A stretch of DNA of 64,000 nt from Chitinophagaceae bacterium (GCA_019747705.1 JAIEQM010000026.1:24447-88446), one strand, 5' to 3'; shown: positions 26,424-35,913, counted from the stretch's first letter. The notes: generated by a model not told the origin, from the letters alone. A program made the numbers and translations.

Positions 26424-28910
26424 TTACCAGCGTGCAACAATTTTAAAATTGATGAGCCTTGGTGTGAGGCGGTTGGGCACGGTAAAAATATTATTGGAAA
26501 AATCTTTGATGAGCAAATAAGAAATGGTATTGGCACGGTCAATTACATTAAACACTTCCAAACTGGCCCAGATGTTTTGAAAATTACGGAAGGGGCTGTG
26601 GCTGCGGCGGTTGCTTTTTTCAGCATCCAGCAGCAGGGCGCTGAAACCAAAATCAACACGTATATACGGATCAATAAACAATGCATTCCGGTATTTAACA
26701 CTGCCGGGAATATTGTAAGGCAGGTTAGAACCATAGAGCATGTTCATGGTGAATTTAAAATTTTTATTGGTGGCTAAGTAATCCTGGTAAAACAAACCAA
26801 CGGTTATTAAACGGTCAGTGGGCCGGCGCAACCATCCACCCTGCACCAATGTGCTGTCAACCGGGCGGCGTAATGAATCTAATTTATAATTATACCATTG
26901 ATCGTTATCAAGATTTTCCCTGGTACGTATCAAACCAATACTCAGCCAGCTTTCAGCATCTTTCACCAGTTCACCAAACAAACGTGCTTCAATACCTGCT
27001 GCGTATGCTTTTGCATTATTGGCGCCGAGGTAACGGATGCGTACATTGTCCACATCATAAGGCACTACATCCCATAAATTTTTATAATAGGCTTCCACCT
27101 GCAGTTTAAACGGACGGTTGCCCCAGCCTTTAAAGTTGTAATCAATGCCGGTTACAAACTGCACACTTTTTTGTGCTTTAATACTGGTGTTTACTTTTCC
27201 GTTATAATCACGCAACTCCCTGTAAAAAGGAGGTTGATGATAAGCGCCAGCAGCAGCACGGAAAATAAGATCACGTTTCCATTGCGGTTTAAATGCAAAC
27301 TGCACACGGGGCTGCAACAGCAATTCATTGTTCAATGTATTATAATTGTAACGGAGGCCCACCTGCAATGTCATTTTCAATGAATCATTAAGAATAATAT
27401 TGTCCTGCACATAACCATGCAAACGAATAAAGTTGAGGGAAGCGGCAGACTTGATCACTTTTGCAAACTGCAGTTGATTGGGGTTGAAGGGAAGTGTATA
27501 ACCGGCACTGTCCTGCAGTTCCCATTCATTTAATTTATCAGTGATGGTTTGGCGTTCAATGGTGTGGCCCCACTGATAAAAATGTTTTCCTTTTTCCAAA
27601 CTTCCTTTGTGCGTGGCGCTTGCCAGGTCAATATTAAGTTTATTGCGTGCATAGTTTTGAAACACACCGGCACCCAATGGATTGGTGATTAATCCAAAGG
27701 TGGCACGGCTGCGGTCAAAATCACGTTCACCAAATAAATAAGCGCCTGCTATATCAAAACTTTCCTGCTCATTGTTATTGAAATAACTGAGCATCCATTT
27801 TAATTTTAATTTTTTTGTGGGTTGATAAGTTGTGGCGAGCCCCGCCATATTTGTTTTATACGCATCAATTTCACCGCCTGCAAAATAAACATCCAAACCA
27901 AGATTGGCAGTAAAGAAAGGAGAGAATACGGATGATGTTTGCTGGCTGAACTGCGGTTGCAGTTTGAATTGGGTTTTGGAAAGATTGCCCATCGCCTCAA
28001 ACAACCATTTTGTTTTTGGCTGCCAGGTAATATAGGCCTGCGCATCGTTGCTGGAAGGGATATAACTTCCCTTCACCTGCTGGCTGCTTAATAAATTTTG
28101 ATTGCTTCGGTTACGCACACCAACAATATAAGTAACCTTATCATCCTTAGATGAACCTTCCAGATGAACACCCTGTTCTAACAAAGACACATATGCAGAA
28201 CCACCAAAACGTTTTGGACGTTTGTATTGAATATCCAGTACGGAACTCATCTTATCACCAAAGCGGCTTTGAAAGCCACCATTGTAAAATGTAACGTTGC
28301 GCACCATTTCTGCATTAATGAAGCTCAAACCCTCCTGCTGTCCCTGCCGTACGAGATAAGGACGGAACACTTCAAAATCATTTACATAAATTAAATTTTC
28401 ATCATAATTACCGCCACGTACGGAGTATTGTGATGAAAGTTCATTGTTGCTGTTGACAAATATTTTAATCAACGCTTCAATACCACCAGTTGCGGAGGGA
28501 AGCACGAGTGCATTTTTTGGGTTGATGCGTACGGCGCCTGCCTCTGCACGGATACGGTCGTCCTTTACAATAATTTCTTCCAGTGTATTAACGCCACGTT
28601 CCAGCCGGATGATGACATTCTCCGTTTCACCTTCATTTAAAAAGAAATTTCTTTTATAGGATTTATAGCCGGTGTAAGAAAAAATAAGTGCAAAGGCTTT
28701 GTCTGTTGGCACTGTAATGGTGAATCTTCCGCTGTCGTTGGTGGTAACACCCATTGTGCGGCCCAGGATGCTTATGGAAACTCTTGCCATGGGGTTTTCA
28801 TGTTCATCCAGTACCTGGCCTGTAACGGTTGCCGGTTTTTTTTGAGCAATAGCAGAAAGGGTAAGCAGCAGGTAAGCAGTAAACAGTAAAATGGTTTTGG
28901 TTGCCTTCAT
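26424..28910 (-). CDS. TonB-dependent receptor with carboxypeptidase-regulatory-like N-terminal domain
   Basis: An 828-residue outer-membrane transporter: a signal peptide (residues 1-22), then a CarboxypepD_reg-like domain (VTGQVLDEHENPMARVSISILG to about residue 105), a plug domain with YSVRGGNYDENLIYVNDFEVFRP near residue 165, and a 22-strand barrel ending in the aromatic residue of INFKIVARW. No SusD-like lipoprotein gene is adjacent, so it is not a classical glycan-uptake pair. The substrate is unknown; siderophore, cobalamin or peptide transport are all possible. It stands between icd and the ATPase genes on the same strand. Confidence 0.93.
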   Translation of the reverse strand: MKATKTILLFTAYLLLTLSAIAQKKPATVTGQVLDEHENPMARVSISILGRTMGVTTNDSGRFTITVPTDKAFALIFSYTGYKSYKRNFFLNEGETENVIIRLERGVNTLEEIIVKDDRIRAEAGAVRINPKNALVLPSATGGIEALIKIFVNSNNELSSQYSVRGGNYDENLIYVNDFEVFRPYLVRQGQQEGLSFINAEMVRNVTFYNGGFQSRFGDKMSSVLDIQYKRPKRFGGSAYVSLLEQGVHLEGSSKDDKVTYIVGVRNRSNQNLLSSQQVKGSYIPSSNDAQAYITWQPKTKWLFEAMGNLSKTQFKLQPQFSQQTSSVFSPFFTANLGLDVYFAGGEIDAYKTNMAGLATTYQPTKKLKLKWMLSYFNNNEQESFDIAGAYLFGERDFDRSRATFGLITNPLGAGVFQNYARNKLNIDLASATHKGSLEKGKHFYQWGHTIERQTITDKLNEWELQDSAGYTLPFNPNQLQFAKVIKSAASLNFIRLHGYVQDNIILNDSLKMTLQVGLRYNYNTLNNELLLQPRVQFAFKPQWKRDLIFRAAAGAYHQPPFYRELRDYNGKVNTSIKAQKSVQFVTGIDYNFKGWGNRPFKLQVEAYYKNLWDVVPYDVDNVRIRYLGANNAKAYAAGIEARLFGELVKDAESWLSIGLIRTRENLDNDQWYNYKLDSLRRPVDSTLVQGGWLRRPTDRLITVGLFYQDYLATNKNFKFTMNMLYGSNLPYNIPGSVKYRNALFIDPYIRVDFGFSALLLDAEKSNRRSHSPFRNFQNIWASLEVFNVIDRANTISYLLIKDFSNNIFTVPNRLTPRLINFKIVARW

Positions 28911-28971
28911 CGGGAAATAAAACTAAAGCTTTCTGACGAAACGGAAACAGAAGCTGTTTATTATTTAAAAG

Positions 28972-31263
28972 TCAGTTTTTGGGTTTATTCAACGTTGTTG
29001 AAGATGTAGCAGCCTTTTCTTTCTCAACACTTGCAATGATTTCATCTACAGTTTCTTTTATTTCAGAGCCTGCTTTTTCATATTCCCCCGGCAGTTCTTC
29101 TTTCATAAACCAGGCCAGGACATAATAAACAGGTTGCATGTATTTCATGAGCAGGCTGTTTTCTTTTTGAAATGCTTTTAACAGGAAATGGTATTGCCCA
29201 AGTAAAATTAAATGCAATACTAATTCTATTGCTTTGTCTTGACCTGATTGAAAATATTCATTTTGGTTAAAAAGAATAGTTGCCTGATTAAGTGATTCAT
29301 TTATTTTATTCTTTGTAAATAAAAGATAAATGTAATTGTGCATTGCCTTTACATTTCCTTTTTCAATGGCTTTAAGGTAAAACTCTTCGGCTTTGTCAAA
29401 ATCTTTTCTTTCATCTGAATAAAGAATAGCGATGTTATTGAGTGCACTTATATTTCCTTTTTCAATGGCTTTGAGGTAAAACTCCTCGGCTTTGTCAAAA
29501 TCTTTTCTTTCATTTTGATAAAGTGTTGCGATGTTAAAGAGTGCATCCACATATCCTTTTTCAATGGCTTTGAGGTAAAAATATTCGGACTTGTCAAAAT
29601 CTTTTCTTTCATTTTTATAAAGACTAGCAATATTATTGAGCGCCATTATATTTCCTTTTTCAATGGCTCTGAGGTAAAACTGTTCAGCTTTGTCAATATC
29701 TTTTAGCAATATGTAATAAAAGTTTCCAAGATTATATTCGGCATCTAATTCATTCTTTTCAAGAGCAGTTAGGAAGAAGGTTTCCGCTTTCTTTATATAA
29801 CCTGTTTCAAAGTTGTTGACAGCTTTTTTTGTAAAGGAGTTATTGTTTATATTTTCTGACAAAGCATGAATTATTTTAGCCCATTCCTGCTTTTCATTTT
29901 TCTGCAAAAAGCGTTCTGTATTGTCCAATAATTTCTTTTTAGTGCCTTCTTCAATGCCATCAATATTATGCAGGGCAATGGCTTTGTAATATGCTGCTTT
30001 TGTGGAGTAGGTATCATTTTCTAAACATGCAATTTGTTTGTTTGCTATTTCCTTCAGTTCATCATGTGTGCACCATGTTTCTAAAAACCGTATCAGCCAG
30101 AGCACCTGTTCTTTTGTATTTTTTCTGCCATGCCGCATAAGGTACCAGATGTTAAAAAACCGTTCTCTTATGCGGTATGCTTTTTTACGTTTACCCAGAT
30201 CAATGGTTTCCACCAACTGGTTTTCTTCTAATTGTTTTAACTGTGCAGATACCTGGTTGCTGGCAAGGTTTTCCCTGTACAGTTTACTTTGTTCCAGTAT
30301 TTCACTGGCAGTAAGCGGCTCCCATGCCCTTGCCAGTGTATCCATAATCTTTTGCTGCTGTGGTTTTAAGGCATCCATCCGTTCTTTGTAAAGCGGCGAT
30401 ACCCTGTCAGTAAGTTCTTCCAAATCTTCAAATGTGTTACCGTTATCAGAATCAATCAGTATTTCAAACAGCAATACAAGGGTGCGTGGCACACCGCCGG
30501 TTATTCTCCGCAGCACTTCCACACGTTCAGGATGTTCTTTAATAATCTTTTCAATTTTATCATAGGCATTATAATTAGATGCAAGGGCTTTCATTAAATC
30601 AGTAGCTTCTTCTTTTAAGAGGGGTTCCAGTTTTAACTGGTAAAAAAATTCAAAAAACGGTTTATCATACCTGAACGTGTGTTCCAGCATTTGTGAAGAA
30701 GCGCCAATAAGGAGGAAATGCGGAGAGGTCATTAAAATCTCACGGAAGCGGTGGTTTTCCTGGTTGGTAAATTTATTAAACAGGTCGCCGATATTATCAA
30801 TAAGCAGTACAACTCTTTTACCGGTAGTTTTTAGTTGTTGCGTAAGCAGGTTAAAACTAATACGTTCATAATCCTTTTCTTTTTCATGTGTGAGCATATT
30901 GTCTTTTAAACCTGCAAACCCTTTGTCAATACTTTCAAGATAAAGGGCAGTTTCCTCCCATAAATCAGGTAAGCAGCCAATTTGATATTGCTCCTCAGAA
31001 AAACGGACCGGCAGTAAATACCGGTTCAGGTTGCGGTCATCTTCCATTTCATATTTCAACCGCAACAGCAGGGTTGTTTTTCCCATGCCCCGCTGGCCCA
31101 CCAGTAAAAAATGCTGCGGTGCCGTATCCCTTGAAGATGATTTTATGATTTTAAAAATCTTTTCAAAAAGATCTTTTCTTATGGCAAATGTTGCAATAAG
31201 CATTTCTTTTGTTTCTTCATCGGGGTTGAAGACAAACCGTTTTCTGCGTGTTACTTCCACCAT
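28972..31263 (-). CDS. STAND-like P-loop ATPase with Sel1/TPR repeats
   Basis: A 763-residue cytosolic protein. Walker A is GQRGMGKT (residues 56-63) and Walker B is VVLLIDNIGD (151-160). A winged-helix segment follows to about residue 370 (ASEILEQSKLYRENLASNQVSAQL). The C-terminal half holds at least four 36-residue repeats of the form FDKAEEFYLKAIEKGNxxAL, nearly identical at DNA level (about 29340-29700), which points to recent expansion or conversion. The ATPase, winged-helix and repeat order is that of STAND signalling ATPases. No effector domain is visible. It overlaps the upstream ATPase gene by 13 bp, so the two are probably coexpressed. Confidence 0.82.
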   Translation of the reverse strand: MVEVTRRKRFVFNPDEETKEMLIATFAIRKDLFEKIFKIIKSSSRDTAPQHFLLVGQRGMGKTTLLLRLKYEMEDDRNLNRYLLPVRFSEEQYQIGCLPDLWEETALYLESIDKGFAGLKDNMLTHEKEKDYERISFNLLTQQLKTTGKRVVLLIDNIGDLFNKFTNQENHRFREILMTSPHFLLIGASSQMLEHTFRYDKPFFEFFYQLKLEPLLKEEATDLMKALASNYNAYDKIEKIIKEHPERVEVLRRITGGVPRTLVLLFEILIDSDNGNTFEDLEELTDRVSPLYKERMDALKPQQQKIMDTLARAWEPLTASEILEQSKLYRENLASNQVSAQLKQLEENQLVETIDLGKRKKAYRIRERFFNIWYLMRHGRKNTKEQVLWLIRFLETWCTHDELKEIANKQIACLENDTYSTKAAYYKAIALHNIDGIEEGTKKKLLDNTERFLQKNEKQEWAKIIHALSENINNNSFTKKAVNNFETGYIKKAETFFLTALEKNELDAEYNLGNFYYILLKDIDKAEQFYLRAIEKGNIMALNNIASLYKNERKDFDKSEYFYLKAIEKGYVDALFNIATLYQNERKDFDKAEEFYLKAIEKGNISALNNIAILYSDERKDFDKAEEFYLKAIEKGNVKAMHNYIYLLFTKNKINESLNQATILFNQNEYFQSGQDKAIELVLHLILLGQYHFLLKAFQKENSLLMKYMQPVYYVLAWFMKEELPGEYEKAGSEIKETVDEIIASVEKEKAATSSTTLNKPKN

Positions 31264-32411
31264 CTTTTTAATATTGGAGAATAGAATTTGTAAAAATTGT
31301 TTTCTTCTACTATATACCCATCATGCTTCAGTACTTCAATAACAGTATCCAACTCTGCTCTTGCATCGTATTTCTCCGCCATATTCAGTGCTTTGGCATA
31401 ATCTGTATCACTATTGTTTTTTACAGCCAGGAGAAATTCATCAACAAATTTCCCCAACTGCGGCGACTTAAATACTTTTTGCAGCCTGTCTTTAAAATGC
31501 TCAAAGTAAATATTACCATTCTCAATAATTTTTTCGAATGCAGCATCCACCGTTTTTGTTGTAATAACATGGCCGTTTGTTTGCAGGTCGGCCAGTTCTC
31601 TTACCATCAGTTGAAAATAAAAAGGTATCCACCATTCCAGTTTTGCAAGTATGTAATTGATGATTTCTTCAGATGGTGTTTGATTGCACTCTTCCTTTAA
31701 GAGGAGTGTAATTAAAAGTGTTGCTTCTTCTTTACTAAGTGCATTGATTTTAATTTCTCTCAGGTCGTTAATTTTATCAGTTGCCTGTATTCTTTTTACA
31801 GCAGTAAATAACCCGATTGAACCCGTGTAAACAAATTGAATTTTTTCCTGGAAAACAGGGTTTTGCCGTAACGATCTGTTCTGGCTTAAGAAATGAACAG
31901 CAGCTTCAAGCCCGTGTGCTTCCTGTATTTTTTCGATGGTGATCGGAAACTCATCAATGAGCATCAATATCTTTTTTCCTTCGAGTTTTATGTCTGTAAG
32001 AAATTCATTCAACTCTTCAAAGTAGGTTTTCTTTTCCTGCTTTGTTATGTCAAGTCCAACAGGGCCGATAGAAATGCCTGCAATTCTTCCCGTCCATTTT
32101 TTTAGCTTCTCTTTTATCGAATGGTTAAAAAAACCAAACGCTTCAATCTTATCTGCGTCCAGTATTGCATGGAGTATAACTTTAAAAAAATCTTCGGATG
32201 AAGTGATGGCTTCGGTGTCAGAAAAAACAGCATAGTAATTTTCATCCGGGGCATCTACAAGGTCAAGTAAAATTGATGATTTCCCAACTCTTCTTGGGGC
32301 AGAAATAAGAAGGTTCTCGTTGGAGGCTACCGCTTTTAAAATTTTGGCTCTGATCAGTGGTCGTTTAAAAAACTGCTCTTTTCTTGCAGGCGAGCCTGTT
32401 ATCGTTTTCAT
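31251..32411 (-). CDS. ATP-binding protein of the AAA/ATPase_2 type
   Basis: A 386-residue protein. Walker A is SAPRRVGKS (residues 37-45) and Walker B is ILMLIDEFP (148-156). The C-terminal part (LDTVIEVLKHDGYIVEENNF, then KFYSPILKRWW) is the winged-helix end typical of archaeal-type ATPases. I use the ATG at 32411 rather than a TTG six codons upstream. Its end overlaps the Sel1-repeat ATPase by 13 bp. Two 18-bp palindromic sites lie between it and rpe. Such pairs are common in Bacteroidota and their function is not established. Confidence 0.82.
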   Translation of the reverse strand: MKTITGSPARKEQFFKRPLIRAKILKAVASNENLLISAPRRVGKSSILLDLVDAPDENYYAVFSDTEAITSSEDFFKVILHAILDADKIEAFGFFNHSIKEKLKKWTGRIAGISIGPVGLDITKQEKKTYFEELNEFLTDIKLEGKKILMLIDEFPITIEKIQEAHGLEAAVHFLSQNRSLRQNPVFQEKIQFVYTGSIGLFTAVKRIQATDKINDLREIKINALSKEEATLLITLLLKEECNQTPSEEIINYILAKLEWWIPFYFQLMVRELADLQTNGHVITTKTVDAAFEKIIENGNIYFEHFKDRLQKVFKSPQLGKFVDEFLLAVKNNSDTDYAKALNMAEKYDARAELDTVIEVLKHDGYIVEENNFYKFYSPILKRWWK

Positions 32412-32436
32412 GCAATAATATTTTTGCAAACTTAAG

Positions 32437-32481
32437 TTGCAATTTATTTATTGCCAAATAATCTTGCAATTATTTTATTGC
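32437..32481. promoter_or_regulatory. Two direct copies of an 18-bp palindromic site
   Basis: TTGCAATTTATTTATTGC (32437-32454) and TTGCAATTATTTTATTGC (32464-32481) differ at two positions, are 27 bp apart start to start, and each has GCAAT/ATTGC arms. They lie between the rpe stop and the ATPase start, as expected for an operator controlling the ATPase pair. No binding protein is known. Confidence 0.55.
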
Positions 32482-32487
32482 TTAATT

Positions 32488-33138
32488 TTAATGAATTGAT
32501 TTTAAGATGGTTATTGTTTCAGTTGGATTCTTTGCTTTAAACACCGTATTGCCCGCCACCAGCACAGTAGCGCCTGCCTCCACAATTGATTGGGCATTTC
32601 CCAGGGTAACACCACCATCAATTTCAATATCCACCTTCAAATCTTTTTCATCAATCATCCTGCGGAGCTGTTTTATTTTACCGATGGTGTTGGGAATAAA
32701 TGCCTGTCCGCCAAAACCCGGGTTTACACTCATCATACAAACCAAATCAATATCAGCAAGAATATCTTTTAACACATCAACCGGTGTATGAGGGTTGATG
32801 GCAACTCCTGCTTTCATACCCAGGCTTTTTATTTGCTGGACATTGCGGTGCAGGTGGGTGCATGCTTCATAATGCACCGTGAGAATGTCGGCTCCTGCTT
32901 TTTGAAATGCTTCGGCATATTTTTCCGGTTCAAGAATCATGAGGTGCACATCGCATATCTTATTGGTTGCTTTTCGAAAAAACTCCACCAGCATGGGACC
33001 AAAGCTGATATTGGGTACAAAGCGGCCATCCATTACATCCAGGTGATACCAGTCGGCAACACTTTCATTGAGCATATTGCAATCAGCCTGCAGGTTGAGG
33101 TAGTTGGCAGAGAGGAGCGAAGGGGCAATGATGGGCAT
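32488..33138 (-). CDS. rpe: Ribulose-phosphate 3-epimerase
   Basis: A 216-residue TIM-barrel enzyme of the pentose phosphate pathway interconverting ribulose 5-phosphate and xylulose 5-phosphate. Motifs: the start IIAPSLLSANYLNLQ, HLDVMDGRFVPNISFGP near residue 32 with the metal-binding His and Asp, VHLMILEPEKY near residue 64, and SVNPGFGGQAFIP near residue 138, then DGGV near residue 174. Its start is 7 bp after the HEPN gene stop, implying one transcript with the toxin-antitoxin pair. Confidence 0.96.
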   Translation of the reverse strand: MPIIAPSLLSANYLNLQADCNMLNESVADWYHLDVMDGRFVPNISFGPMLVEFFRKATNKICDVHLMILEPEKYAEAFQKAGADILTVHYEACTHLHRNVQQIKSLGMKAGVAINPHTPVDVLKDILADIDLVCMMSVNPGFGGQAFIPNTIGKIKQLRRMIDEKDLKVDIEIDGGVTLGNAQSIVEAGATVLVAGNTVFKAKNPTETITILKSIH

Positions 33139-33145
33139 AATTGAT

Positions 33146-33562
33146 TTATTCAGTGGGTTGATAAAAATTATTTTGCAACAGATAGTTTATAAGAACTTGT
33201 ACAAATGTATCTGCTTCATTGGTTAGTTCTTCTGTGAACTCTTTGCTTACTTCAGCAAAATCAAGATAATCACTGTCTTGCCTGTAATTAAATAAAATGG
33301 AGTAGAACCGGCCTTCATTCTTATGAATAATTCCGGGTTTAATAAAAAACTCACCAAACACCTGTTTTACACCTGCATGTGATTTTACTTTGATATCTTT
33401 TGTAAGTAAAACTGCATTTACTGCATAAAAACAGGCATAATAAAGCCGGTTAACAGCAGCATCATAATGCCCATTATTCAACAGGCTCCTTGCTGCGGCC
33501 AGCGAGTTAACAGCTCTTTTTATTCTGTATTGAATTAATGTACCGGAGTTATGATCGGCCAT
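33146..33562 (-). CDS. HEPN domain protein (toxin partner of an MNT/HEPN pair)
   Basis: A 138-residue helical protein of the HEPN family (PF05168-like). The core AVNRLYYACFYAVNAVLL (near residues 36-53) matches the conserved helix. The usual R-x4-6-H ribonuclease motif is not intact: R39 is followed by Tyr where family members often have His (RxxYYAxFH). Another His lies in SHAGVKQVFGEFF. The second conserved stretch, YRQDSDYLDF, is present. It follows the nucleotidyltransferase gene by 8 bp and precedes rpe by 7 bp. By family knowledge the partner would silence the HEPN protein by AMPylation; whether this one is toxic is uncertain. Confidence 0.85.
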   Translation of the reverse strand: MADHNSGTLIQYRIKRAVNSLAAARSLLNNGHYDAAVNRLYYACFYAVNAVLLTKDIKVKSHAGVKQVFGEFFIKPGIIHKNEGRFYSILFNYRQDSDYLDFAEVSKEFTEELTNEADTFVQVLINYLLQNNFYQPTE

Positions 33563-33570
33563 GTTTGTTA

Positions 33571-33888
33571 CTAAAGTGTAATGCCATCTTGTTTTATGTT
33601 AAAATAAAATGGCGTGGAGAAATAACGATTGTTCCAGTCGCTGCTGGAAAGGATAACAGATGATATTGGATAACCTGTTTCCAGTTCCACATCATATAAT
33701 TCAGAAATGATGTGTTTTTTATCCATGTCGGAAACAATTATATTTTGTGATAAAATAAGTAAATCAATATCACTGTCGTCCCTGTTATCGCCTCTTGCGT
33801 AGGAACCAAACAAAATAATTTGAGCACCCGGCTCAGCTTTTTGAACTGTTTGTTTGATGCGTTGTATGATTTCTTTTGACAATGCCAT
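33571..33888 (-). CDS. Minimal nucleotidyltransferase (MNT antitoxin)
   Basis: A 105-residue MNT-family protein. The nucleotidyltransferase motif GSYARGDNRDDSDID (G28-S29, then D40 and D42) fits GSx10DxD. In type VII toxin-antitoxin pairs such proteins transfer AMP to a Tyr of the HEPN toxin. The HEPN gene follows directly after 8 bp. The third acidic residue is probably Glu or Asp in LYDVELETGYPIS. The pair lies inside an operon-like run between a TPR lipoprotein and rpe, with no dedicated terminator visible. Confidence 0.9.
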   Translation of the reverse strand: MALSKEIIQRIKQTVQKAEPGAQIILFGSYARGDNRDDSDIDLLILSQNIIVSDMDKKHIISELYDVELETGYPISSVILSSSDWNNRYFSTPFYFNIKQDGITL

Positions 33889-33905
33889 AGTGTAAATTAC
33901 TTAAT

Positions 33906-34718
33906 TCATTTTAATTCTTCCAGCCTCTTCAATCCTTCCCGTGCTTCACTTAAATTCTGATCCAGTGCCAGTGCCCTTTTGAAATTATCAATGGCATCCT
34001 GTTTTTTATTCATCTTTTCTTCAGCCCTGGCCATCCAGTAATAACCATCTGCAAATTTATTGCTTACTTCTGTGCTCTTGTTAAATACCTTCCATGCTTC
34101 TGTATAATTACCGCCATCATAATACACCAGGCCTTTTTCAATATATGCATCGAGATATGAATAATCTTCACGGATAATCTGTGTAAACTGCTCAAGGGCT
34201 TTTGCACTGTTTTTAACTTTGGTATAATAAATCCCCTTCATCAGTAAAACATCTGATCGCAAACGAACCGCTGCAGGGTTCTTTAATAACCGGTCGCACA
34301 ATATCAATGCATTTTTATTTCCTGTTTCAGCAAACAGGTTGGCGGCACGCATTTCTGCTTTAATAAAAATGCCGGCTTTGTTCACCGCTTTGTTATAAAA
34401 AGCAATAGCGCCGCTGGTATCGCCACTGCGTTCCAGCGCATCAGCTTTCATATACAGCCAGCCGGGGTTGGTACTGTCTTTTTTCAGCAGCATCTCAATT
34501 TGAGAAAGCGCTTTCTCCGTTTGATTGCCCTGCACCAATTTTTCAATCATCTGCTCACGAACAGTATCTGCCAAAGTACTGTCGCCCAGCATTTGCTCAT
34601 CCACCGTTGTTACGGGTATTTTTTCAGGGGTATTTATTTTTTCCGGCTTCGCTGAGTTATTGCAGCTCACCGCCAAAAGCGCCAGCGCTGCTGTATAAAA
34701 AATTTTGAACAAATGCAT
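33906..34718 (-). CDS. TPR lipoprotein
   Basis: A 270-residue protein with a lipobox signal (FYTAALALLAVSC, Cys19), then a linker, and about five tetratricopeptide repeats from residue 60 to the end. Repeats read as NPGWLYMKADALERSGDTSGAIAFYNKAV and KQDAIDNFKRALALDQNLSEA. It is probably an envelope scaffold; partner unknown. It diverges from the beta-propeller gene at 34813 across a 94-bp spacer that must hold both promoters, and is followed by the MNT gene 17 bp later. Confidence 0.88.
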   Translation of the reverse strand: MHLFKIFYTAALALLAVSCNNSAKPEKINTPEKIPVTTVDEQMLGDSTLADTVREQMIEKLVQGNQTEKALSQIEMLLKKDSTNPGWLYMKADALERSGDTSGAIAFYNKAVNKAGIFIKAEMRAANLFAETGNKNALILCDRLLKNPAAVRLRSDVLLMKGIYYTKVKNSAKALEQFTQIIREDYSYLDAYIEKGLVYYDGGNYTEAWKVFNKSTEVSNKFADGYYWMARAEEKMNKKQDAIDNFKRALALDQNLSEAREGLKRLEELK

Positions 34719-34812
34719 GCTGCAAAGCTAAATGAAATTCAGCTTTATACATTTTACAAATTCCCGACATTTGTGCCCCTGTAACCCAATACATTTACAA
34801 AAATCTGTTTGA

Positions 34813-35913
34813 ATGAAACGTTTGATCATACCATCTTTTGTACTCCTGCTGGCTGTGTGCATGCTGGCTTTCCGTATCGGAAAAACTGCTATACTTCCTG
34901 CAGCATCCGGCGATACATTGCTGTATCCTGATGAAAAGCATTTTAAAAATATACAGCAGCTCACTTTTGGCGGTGATAATGCAGAAGCGTATTTCAGCTA
35001 TGATGGACAGTGGCTTATTTTCCAGCGTACCAACCCCAAAGAAGGAATTATGTGTGATGAAATGTTTATTGGTAAGCTGCCAAAGCCCGGCGAAAAATTT
35101 ACATATAAACGGGTAAGCACCGGCAAAGGAAGAACTACCTGCGGCGCTTTTATGAAAGATGGGAAACACATCATCTATGCAAGCACGCACCTGGGTGCCG
35201 ATACCTGTCCGCCTGTTCCCGACCGCAAAAAATATGGTAACAGATACATCTGGCCACTGTATGACAGTTATGATATTTTCATGGCCGACCTCAACGGAAA
35301 AATTGTAAAGCGTTTAACAAAGAGTAAAGGTTATGATGCAGAAGCAACACTCTCACCTGACGGGAATTCGATGATTTATACCAGCGATAAGGATGGTGAT
35401 ATTGATCTTTATATCATGAATTTGAAAACCGGCAAAGAAAAACGTGTGACTAATACTTTGGGTTATGATGGTGGTGCATGGTTTAGCCCTGATGGTAAAA
35501 AAATCATCTGGCGTGCAAGCCGCCCCAAAACAGAAGCAGAAATAAAAGAATATAAAGAATTGCTGGCAGAGAATTTAGTAGCTCCCACAAACATGGAAGT
35601 TTTTGTTGCAGATGCTGATGGAAAAAATATAAAACAGGTAACTCATTTCGGGCAGGCCAACTGGGCGCCGGCTTATTTTCCTGACAGTAAGCGGATCATC
35701 TTTGCCTCCAACCAGGAATACAAAAGAGGCTTTCCTTTTAATTTGTATTCTATCAATGAAGATGGAACCAACCTTCAAAAAATTTCTCACGAAAAAATAT
35801 TTGATGCCTTTGCCATGTTCAGCCCGGATGGTAAGAAGATTGTGTTTTGCAGCAACCGCAATAACGGAGGCACAAGAGATACAAACATTTTTGTGGCCGA
35901 TTGGGTGGAGTAG
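34813..35913 (+). CDS. Exported PD40/TolB-like beta-propeller protein
   Basis: A 366-residue protein with an N-terminal signal segment (residues 1-24, IPSFVLLLAVCMLAF). The mature part contains repeated PD40 (WD40-like) blades: EAYFSYDGQWLIFQR, EATLSPDGNSMIYTSDKDGDIDLYIMN, GAWFSPDGKKIIWRAS, PAYFPDSKRIIFASNQ and FAMFSPDGKKIVFCSNRNNGG. The pattern (F/L)SPDGxxI is the TolB propeller hallmark. It probably lies in the periplasm or at the surface and may bind peptides or proteins. No peptidase or Tol-Pal gene is adjacent. Its stop lies 22 bp before a MITE-like insertion. Confidence 0.88.
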   Translation: MKRLIIPSFVLLLAVCMLAFRIGKTAILPAASGDTLLYPDEKHFKNIQQLTFGGDNAEAYFSYDGQWLIFQRTNPKEGIMCDEMFIGKLPKPGEKFTYKRVSTGKGRTTCGAFMKDGKHIIYASTHLGADTCPPVPDRKKYGNRYIWPLYDSYDIFMADLNGKIVKRLTKSKGYDAEATLSPDGNSMIYTSDKDGDIDLYIMNLKTGKEKRVTNTLGYDGGAWFSPDGKKIIWRASRPKTEAEIKEYKELLAENLVAPTNMEVFVADADGKNIKQVTHFGQANWAPAYFPDSKRIIFASNQEYKRGFPFNLYSINEDGTNLQKISHEKIFDAFAMFSPDGKKIVFCSNRNNGGTRDTNIFVADWVE

